Positions 58,705 to 64,000 of a stretch of 64,000 bases of DNA are shown one piece after another. The notes under the pieces were generated by a model. That model saw nothing but the letters and a program-made list of their open reading frames with translations, did not search any database and was not told the origin of the DNA. Made by a program: the position numbers and the translations under genes. The stretch spans positions 1,488,001 to 1,552,000 of the forward strand of contig CP036201.1 of assembly GCA_004299845.1 (NCBI GenBank). The letters run 5' to 3'. Numbering within the stretch: the first letter of the stretch is position 1; every line of letters begins with the position of its first letter. The DNA is from Verrucomicrobia bacterium S94. GTDB taxonomy: Bacteria > Verrucomicrobiota > Kiritimatiellia > Kiritimatiellales > Pontiellaceae.

Positions 58705-58735
58705 CGCAGATATAACGCCGCCGTAACGCCCCAGA

Positions 58736-60352
58736 TCAGGCCAGGCGGTCGTCCGCAACATGCTGCCAGTTCAGATCCTCGATCACACTAAGCTCTACAA
58801 TATTTTCCGCTTTATTCAGCAGCTCCCGACATTCCGGACTCAGGTTGAGCAGATGCAGAAATTTGCCCTGATCCGCATACCGTTCCGTAATGTTGTTGAT
58901 GGCCTCAATCCCGGAATGGTCATACACACGCGCATTTTCAAAATCGATCACCACATCCTGCGGATCGTTCAGCGGATCAAACAGATCTTTAAAGGACTGG
59001 GCGGAACCGAAAAACAGCGCACTTTCCAGATGATAGATCTTCGTGCCGTTTGCATCGGTACTGATTCCGGCATGAATCTTTTTTCCGTGTTCCCAGGCAA
59101 ATGCCAATGCGGAAACAATGATGCCGACGAGCACGGCAACCGCGAGGTCGTGCAGCACCGTCACAACCGAGACGAGAATAATAATAAAAATATCCATTTT
59201 CGGCACACTGCCGAACAGGCGCAGACTCGACCATTCAAACGTGCCGATAACCACCATGAACATGACGCCGACAAGTGCTGCGAGTGGAATAATTTCCACC
59301 AGCGGTGCGGCCACCAGCAGAATCAGCAGCAGGAAAACCGCCGCCGAAACACCGGAAAGCCGCCCTCGTCCGCCGCCGCGGATATTGATCATACTCTGAC
59401 CGATCATGGCGCAGCCGCCCATTCCGCCGAAAAATCCGTTCATCAGATTGGCGAGGCCCTGACCGATACACTCTTTATTTCCTCGTCCCCGGGTTTCCGT
59501 AATTTCATCCACCAGCGTCAGCGTCATCAGCGATTCAATCAGGCCAACCGCAGCCGCAAGGGCTGAAAAAGGAAGAATCATTTTAAGATTCGCCCAGGTA
59601 AACGGAATCTCCGGAATTCCAAAGGTTGGAAATCCGGCCGCAATAGTTTCCTTGGTCGGGTCCATGCCCTGCACAAAATCGAGTACATTGCGGGCGGTGT
59701 GAATCCCCGTTTTATCAAGCACCAGAGAAAGAACCGTTACCACAACAATCCCCGCCAGCGTGGCCGGAACGGCTTTGGTGAGTTTCGGCAGAAAAAAGCT
59801 GATGGCCATGGTCAGTGCAATCATACCGCCCATAAAGGCCAGATCCACGCCCGGCAGCAGATGCGCTTCCTCGCCATGGCCAACATAGAACATCTCGAAC
59901 TGCGATTTAAAAATTATAATGGCCAGCCCGTTCACAAAGCCGAGCATCACCGGATGCGGTACCATGCGGATAAATTTGCCGAGTTTGAAAAAACCGAACA
60001 GCATCTGAATAATCCCCATCAGAATCACCGCAGCAAACAGATAGCTTTCTTTGGTCACCCCCTCAGGCAGTATACCCGGCCGGGACAGCTCGATCATTAA
60101 TGGTGCAAAAATAACCGCAACTGCGCCGGTCGCACCGGAAATCATACCCGGACGCCCCCCGAAAATCGCGGTAATCAGCCCCATCATGAATGCGGCATAC
60201 AGACCGATCACCGGATCCACTTTAGCTACAAACGAAAACGCCACCGCTTCGGGCACCAAGGCCAGGGCAACGGTCAGACCGGAGAGCAGATCATTTTTCA
60301 CATTGCGCGGGCGTTCGATCTTCAGTTTGAACAGTTTATTGGTTTTCGTCAT
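58736..60352 (-). CDS. SulP-family anion transporter with STAS domain
   Basis: A 538-residue inner-membrane transporter (SLC26/SulP). The N-terminal signature LLSGLTVALALVPEAVAFSFVAKVDPVIGLYAAF leads into about 12 hydrophobic segments. GGMGGCAMIGQSMINIRGGGRGRLSG is the conserved later motif, and a cytoplasmic STAS domain covers about residues 430-538 (VVIDFENARVYDHSGIEAI). Substrates in the family include sulfate, bicarbonate and dicarboxylates; the GGMGGCAMIGQ form resembles the bicarbonate/chloride-type branch. Sulfate exchange would be interesting beside so many sulfatases, but this is not shown. It converges with ppk2 and diverges from recA. Confidence 0.9.
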   Translation of the reverse strand: MTKTNKLFKLKIERPRNVKNDLLSGLTVALALVPEAVAFSFVAKVDPVIGLYAAFMMGLITAIFGGRPGMISGATGAVAVIFAPLMIELSRPGILPEGVTKESYLFAAVILMGIIQMLFGFFKLGKFIRMVPHPVMLGFVNGLAIIIFKSQFEMFYVGHGEEAHLLPGVDLAFMGGMIALTMAISFFLPKLTKAVPATLAGIVVVTVLSLVLDKTGIHTARNVLDFVQGMDPTKETIAAGFPTFGIPEIPFTWANLKMILPFSALAAAVGLIESLMTLTLVDEITETRGRGNKECIGQGLANLMNGFFGGMGGCAMIGQSMINIRGGGRGRLSGVSAAVFLLLILLVAAPLVEIIPLAALVGVMFMVVIGTFEWSSLRLFGSVPKMDIFIIILVSVVTVLHDLAVAVLVGIIVSALAFAWEHGKKIHAGISTDANGTKIYHLESALFFGSAQSFKDLFDPLNDPQDVVIDFENARVYDHSGIEAINNITERYADQGKFLHLLNLSPECRELLNKAENIVELSVIEDLNWQHVADDRLA

Positions 60353-60496
60353 AAAATTTTCCGGTTTGTAATATGGTGTTCGTACTTCTGTAAAAGCGCG
60401 CGACTATCCCAGAATAAAAAGTCATGGCGAGTTTTTTTAAGGGACTTTTCAACCGGCGGCAGAAGTATTTTTTCCGAGGATTGACTGCCGGTGGCG

Positions 60497-60525
60497 TTGA
60501 CACCTCTTAAGCGTTTGAATACATT
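60497..60525 (+). promoter_or_regulatory. sigma-70-type promoter of recA
   Basis: TTGACA (60497-60502), a 17-base spacer and TACATT (60520-60525) lie about 50 bases before the recA start. A near-ideal -35/-10 pair. No LexA box of known consensus was recognised around it. Confidence 0.65.
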
Positions 60526-60573
60526 GCGCCCTTTACTTGCGAACCTGAAGCACAAGACGAAGGAGACTCCAGC

Positions 60574-61596
60574 ATGGCCGCAAAGAAAGACACTCCGAAA
60601 GATCCCGCATCCGCACTCAGTGCCGTTGTTTCCCAGATTCAGAAACAGTACGGCGAAGGGGCCATTGTTAAACTGGGGGAAGCCAGTGCAAATACACAGA
60701 TTGATTCCATTTCGACCGGTGCACTGACCGTTGACCTCGCCCTGGGCGTAGGCGGACTTCCACGTGGCCGGATTATTGAAATCTACGGTCCGGAATCCTC
60801 CGGTAAAACCACGCTGGTTTCCCATGTGATTGCCAATGCGCAGAAAGAAGGCGGATCGGCGGCCTTTATTGATACCGAACACGCACTCGACCCCGGCTAT
60901 GCCAAAAAAATCGGTGTCGACATCGACAACCTGCTGGTCTCACAGCCCGATTCCGGCGAAGAGGCACTGAATATCTGCGAAGCCCTCGTAAAGAGCGGAT
61001 CGCTCGATGTTGTTGTGGTCGACTCCGTGGCCGCCCTTGCTCCTCAGGCCGAACTGGACGGCGAAATGGGGCAGTCCCACGTCGGCCTCCAGGCGCGTCT
61101 GATGTCGCAGGCGCTGCGAAAACTGGTCTCGGCCATCAACCATTCGAGATGCATCTGTATCTTCACCAACCAGATTCGTGAAAAAGTCGGAGTCATGTTC
61201 GGCAGCCCGGAAACTACGCCTGGCGGCAGAGCCCTGAAGTTCTACTCTTCGGTGCGCCTCGATATCCGCCGTATCGGCCAGCTGAAAGATTCTTCCGGCA
61301 CCGTCTACGGAAACCGTACCCGCGTTAAAGTGGTGAAAAACAAAGTGGCCCCGCCCTTCACTCAGGCGGAATTCGATATTCTCTACGCCGAAGGTATTTC
61401 CTACACCGGCTCAGTGATCGATGCCGCGATTGACGCCGGGATTATCGATAAAAAAGGATCCTGGCTCTCGATGGACGGTACGCAGTTGGGACAAGGCCGG
61501 GATGCCGCGGTCCGGGCGCTGAAGGAAGACAAGGAACTCTGTGATTCGGTAATCGAACGGATCTATAAAAGCCGCGAAGAAGTGACCGGGAAATAA
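60574..61596 (+). CDS. recA: recombinase RecA
   Basis: A 340-residue DNA-strand-exchange ATPase for homologous recombination and the SOS response. Walker A is [10 protein letters not shown], Walker B lies in [12 protein letters not shown], and loop regions [26 protein letters not shown] and [25 protein letters not shown] are typical. The ATG follows GAAGGAG. Normal length, with a short C-terminal tail. The lipoprotein gene behind it starts 3 bases after the stop and may be co-transcribed. Confidence 0.98.
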   Translation: MAAKKDTPKDPASALSAVVSQIQKQYGEGAIVKLGEASANTQIDSISTGALTVDLALGVGGLPRGRIIEIYGPESSGKTTLVSHVIANAQKEGGSAAFIDTEHALDPGYAKKIGVDIDNLLVSQPDSGEEALNICEALVKSGSLDVVVVDSVAALAPQAELDGEMGQSHVGLQARLMSQALRKLVSAINHSRCICIFTNQIREKVGVMFGSPETTPGGRALKFYSSVRLDIRRIGQLKDSSGTVYGNRTRVKVVKNKVAPPFTQAEFDILYAEGISYTGSVIDAAIDAGIIDKKGSWLSMDGTQLGQGRDAAVRALKEDKELCDSVIERIYKSREEVTGK

Positions 61597-61599
61597 ACC

Positions 61600-62574
61600 A
61601 TGCTCACCATTTCGAACCGCAAAGACACTGCCGCCGCCACGGTGAACTTTGTGGTTCTGCTTCGTATTCTTTGTGTCGCTGCGATGGCGGGCCTGTCCGG
61701 ATGCGGTGCGGAAAAGTCCTCCCTCGACCTTCCTGCATTTGACGGACAGAAGGCCTATGCCGAGGTCGAGCAGCTCGTACAGTATTCCCCGCGCGATGCG
61801 GGTACGTCCGGAGGCTGGAAAGCGGCAAAGCATATTTTCCGGCGCCTCGAACAGTTCGGCGTCGAGGCCGAAATGGATGAATTCACCGATATGACTCCGG
61901 AAGGTAGAAAAACGATGATCAATGTCATCGGCATGATTCCCGGAAAAACAAAAGAGTGGATTATTCTGGGATCACACTTTGATACCATGCCCGGTATTGA
62001 TCATTTCCAGGGCGCAAATGATTCGGGCTCGAGTACCGGTGTCCTGCTGGAGCTTGCACGGATGATCCGCAGTTCAGAAACCGTTCCGGAGATCGGAATA
62101 CTCTTTGCTTTTTTTGACGGTGAAGAAGGTATTGCAGACTATATTCCCGGTGATGGACTGCACGGAAGCCGTTATATGGCCCGCCAGCTGGTCCAGCGGG
62201 GTGACCATCTGAAAATCCGGGCGATGATCCTGCTGGATATGGTCGGAGACAAAGATCTGAAATTTACGCTGCCTTACAACAGCTCCAGGGATCTGGTACA
62301 GGAAACATTCAAAGCAGCTCACACGCTGGGCTGTCGCGAGCGTTTCACTCTTACAAGATCGATTATCACCGACGACCATGTCCCCTTCCTGGATATCGGA
62401 ATCCCGGCTATCGATCTGATCGACTTCAAGTTCGGCTCGGCACCGGGGCTGAACGATTACTGGCATACGGAGGCCGACAATATGCAGAACATCAGTGCGG
62501 AAAGTCTCGAAATTACAGGCAATATAACCTTACAGCTTATCAGGCAGATTTTTCAGCAGTCCAAATCCTTATAA
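61600..62574 (+). CDS. lipoprotein M28-family peptidase, glutaminyl-peptide cyclotransferase-like
   Basis: A 324-residue exported protein with lipobox LSGC (Cys35) after a hydrophobic segment; the N-terminal region before it is rather long. The zinc-site pattern is GSHFDTM, GANDSGSSTG, FFDGEEG, LLDMVGD and DYWHTEADN. The DDHVPFLDIGIPAIDLID segment is especially like bacterial glutaminyl cyclases, which convert N-terminal Gln to pyroglutamate. An aminopeptidase remains possible because the folds are shared. Probably anchored outside the cytoplasm. Located 3 bases after recA without functional relation. Confidence 0.8.
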   Translation: MLTISNRKDTAAATVNFVVLLRILCVAAMAGLSGCGAEKSSLDLPAFDGQKAYAEVEQLVQYSPRDAGTSGGWKAAKHIFRRLEQFGVEAEMDEFTDMTPEGRKTMINVIGMIPGKTKEWIILGSHFDTMPGIDHFQGANDSGSSTGVLLELARMIRSSETVPEIGILFAFFDGEEGIADYIPGDGLHGSRYMARQLVQRGDHLKIRAMILLDMVGDKDLKFTLPYNSSRDLVQETFKAAHTLGCRERFTLTRSIITDDHVPFLDIGIPAIDLIDFKFGSAPGLNDYWHTEADNMQNISAESLEITGNITLQLIRQIFQQSKSL

Positions 62575-62631
62575 TAACGTGCGTTTTAAAAACCCGGATA
62601 AAAGCCAATTGAATTATTCCGGAAATCACTA

Positions 62632-62762
62632 TTGACACTTTTAATCAAATGATTAATTTTGATCGAGTGATTAAATCATGAACCCCGCAACGTATAAAAC
62701 ATTAGTACCGAGAGCCTTGAAATTACGGGTAGTATCACCCTACAATCGTTTAATTAAACGAT
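62632..62762. promoter_or_regulatory. cluster of palindromes upstream of the V-ATPase operon
   Basis: The 315 bases between the lipoprotein stop and the ATPase gene hold no gene. TTGACA at 62632-62637 is a possible -35. TTAATCA(AA)TGATTAA at 62641-62656 and TGATTAAATCA at 62668-62678 are palindromic, and ATCGTTTAATTAAACGAT at 62745-62762 is a perfect 18-bp palindrome. These look like binding sites for a dimeric repressor (MarR-type sites have this form), possibly controlling the ATPase operon. Confidence 0.45.
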
Positions 62763-62889
62763 ATACATATAAAACAGGGAGTATTCGCATCATCATTTAA
62801 ATATTTTCTTAATGAAGGGGCTTGTAACGCCCATTCAAACCATTTATATCGATAGCTCTTTTACCAAAAAATCGGAGACGGAGAGAACC

Positions 62890-63498
62890 ATGGCAGAAGA
62901 ATTGAAGCACCTGATCGAGCAGATCCAGAAAGAAGGAGTGGAAAAAGCCAATACCGAGGCGGATTCCATTATTTCACAGGCCAAAGAGAAAGCCGCCAAA
63001 ATTGTCGCCGACGCGGAAGCGAAAGCAAAAGAAACCCTCAAGCAGGCTGAAACGGAAGCGGCTGCTTTTGCCGACCGGTCCGTAAAAACTCTCGAACAGG
63101 CTGCGCGTGATCTGCTGATTACCGTCGGCCAGGGCTGCGAAAAAGTGGTTACCGAAACGCTGGGCCGGGAAGTCGAAAACGCACTCAGCGGTGAACTGCT
63201 GCAGAAAATGATTGCTGATGTGGTGGCACAGGATGAAAGCAACGCCACAATAACCGTGAATGAAGCCGATAAGGCCGCCCTCGCGTCCTACTGCTCGAGT
63301 CTGGCTTCCTCTTCCGGAAAAAGCATCGAGCTGGTTTCCGACAACGAAGTGCTCAACGGCTTTAAAGTGGTTTTCGAAGGCAAAAGCGTCTCCCTCGAGT
63401 ATACCGGAGAAGCGGTGGCCGATGCTCTTGCGGCCTATCTTCGTCCTGAACTGGCAAAAATTGTGAGCGGCATCGCCCGTGAACAGATTTCCAACTAA
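62890..63498 (+). CDS. atpE: V/A-type H+/Na+-transporting ATPase subunit E
   Basis: About 202 residues. The start is placed at 62890 (MAEELKHLIEQIQKEG) with GGAGACGGAGAG upstream; the 26 codons before it lack protein character. A long charged helix about 1-75, rich in Ala, Lys and Glu (ISQAKEKAAKIVADAEAKAKE), forms the peripheral stalk, followed by a compact C-terminal domain (LEYTGEAVADALAAYLRPELAKI). This is the organisation of subunit E of rotary V/A-ATPases, which use or make ATP coupled to H+ or Na+ flow. It is followed by a DUF2764 gene, as in V-ATPase operons of PVC bacteria. Confidence 0.87.
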   Translation: MAEELKHLIEQIQKEGVEKANTEADSIISQAKEKAAKIVADAEAKAKETLKQAETEAAAFADRSVKTLEQAARDLLITVGQGCEKVVTETLGREVENALSGELLQKMIADVVAQDESNATITVNEADKAALASYCSSLASSSGKSIELVSDNEVLNGFKVVFEGKSVSLEYTGEAVADALAAYLRPELAKIVSGIAREQISN

Positions 63499-63510
63499 CG
63501 GAAGCAGACG

Positions 63511-64000
63511 ATGGCCTACTATTCACTCGTAGCCAGTCTGCCGAGTCTCCGCATCGGAGATGAGCCCCCGGTATCGGTCGAACAGTATATTGAAAACTGT
63601 TCGCAATGGATTACGGAACGCGAAACGGGCATTCTGAAAGCGGTCCTGCTCAACGAGCCGGTCGCCTCCCCCTGCCCGCTCTGTAAAACCTGGCATAATC
63701 TGGAAACGCAGCTGCGCAATGCCGTAGCCAGACATCGCGGCCAGAAACTCGGCATCGATTTCAAGGAACACCTCCAGCCGCACGAAGGATTCAACGGAAC
63801 CGTTGAAGTGCTCGTGAATGAAGCATTCACCCGCAATGATCCGCTTGAACTCGAACAGGAACTTGACCGCGCCCGCTGGCAGCTGGCGGAAGAGCTGATC
63901 GGCGAAGATACATTTGGATTCAGCAAAGTGCTGGCCTACGGGATTCAACTTAAAATTGTTGAACGTTGGAATAATATGGATGTTTCCGTCGGCAAGGAGA
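63511..64000 (+). CDS. DUF2764 family protein of the V-ATPase operon (3' end outside window)
   Basis: An open frame from the ATG at 63511 to the window end (163 codons). It begins AYYSLVASLPSLRIGDEPP, the typical opening of DUF2764 proteins that accompany V-type ATPase genes in Chlamydiae, Verrucomicrobia and Bacteroidetes. Later parts include CPLCKTWHNLE and LEQELDRARWQLAEEL. They may take the place of a stalk subunit (C/d-like), but this is not established. It lies 12 bases after subunit E. Confidence 0.75.
   Translation, partial: MAYYSLVASLPSLRIGDEPPVSVEQYIENCSQWITERETGILKAVLLNEPVASPCPLCKTWHNLETQLRNAVARHRGQKLGIDFKEHLQPHEGFNGTVEVLVNEAFTRNDPLELEQELDRARWQLAEELIGEDTFGFSKVLAYGIQLKIVERWNNMDVSVGKE

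Noticed and set aside
60349-60882. Minus-strand open frame overlapping the 5' part of recA
   Set aside because: It covers the recA promoter and start region and has no recognisable protein features.
1-64000. CRISPR arrays, tRNA, rRNA or prophage genes
   Set aside because: No regularly spaced repeats, no cloverleaf or rRNA-like segments and no phage structural or integrase genes were seen by eye; short ncRNAs could still be missed.

Overview
The window looks like a chromosomal segment of a marine polysaccharide-degrading bacterium of the PVC superphylum, most likely a Kiritimatiellota (Pontiella-like) organism. The basis is the combination of many secreted sulfatases and glycoside hydrolases without SusC/SusD, a PEP-CTERM surface protein, SHD1-domain proteins, a URO-D-like protein, a complete Na+-translocating NADH:quinone reductase operon and the start of a V/A-type ATPase operon containing a DUF2764 gene. 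This is inference from family content; no rRNA or tRNA gene is present to confirm it.

Layout. 1-2.4 kb: end of a sugar-catabolic operon (fucose-isomerase-like protein, PfkB kinase, class II aldolase), closed by a strong terminator. 2.4-7.6 kb, minus strand: two S1 sulfatases and a lipoprotein GH2 beta-galactosidase. 7.7-10.1 kb: two secreted SHD1 proteins, one with an esterase domain. 10.3-15.4 kb: fatty-acid-hydroxylase-type membrane enzyme, URO-D family protein, sodium:solute symporter and a divergent AraC regulator. 15.4-24.1 kb: secreted GH2 and GH27 enzymes, a XylR-like regulator, and divergently GH115 alpha-glucuronidase overlapping UxuA mannonate dehydratase. 24.1-26.9 kb: a scar zone with a PEP-CTERM gene, a truncated secreted-protein tail, a dead transposase and a 3' fragment of a XylR/AraC gene. 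26.9-46.0 kb, minus strand: a long, nearly gapless array of agar/porphyran-type genes (GH29 x2, sulfatase, GH117 x2, GH86 x2, GH2 x2, GPH symporter, five-bladed-propeller hydrolase), headed by a divergent XylR-like regulator. 47.3-64 kb: housekeeping genes: exonuclease III, SelO, lysine-2,3-aminomutase family protein, polyprenyl synthetase, nqrABCDEF, PPK2, SulP transporter, recA, a glutaminyl-cyclase-like lipoprotein and the start of the V-ATPase operon.

How it works together. The 27-46 kb cluster contains enzymes with signal peptides (two GH86 endo-enzymes, GH117, GH29, sulfatase) and a parallel set without them (GH117, GH29, two GH2, propeller hydrolase) next to a GPH sugar symporter. This suggests extracytoplasmic cutting and desulfation, uptake of oligosaccharides, and completion in the cytoplasm. 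GH117 and GH86 point to red-algal agar or porphyran. The isomerase-kinase-aldolase operon could consume a released L-sugar (L-fucose or L-galactose). The GH115-UxuA pair addresses a different, glucuronate-containing polymer.

A cross-cutting observation is a set of seven one-base frameshifts in six genes between 11.2 and 32.3 kb. Each is repaired by adding one base to a short C run on the plus strand, and in five genes the repair gives a full-length protein with a proper start or tail. This looks like a systematic consensus error rather than gene decay, and the affected genes are annotated here over their repaired extent.
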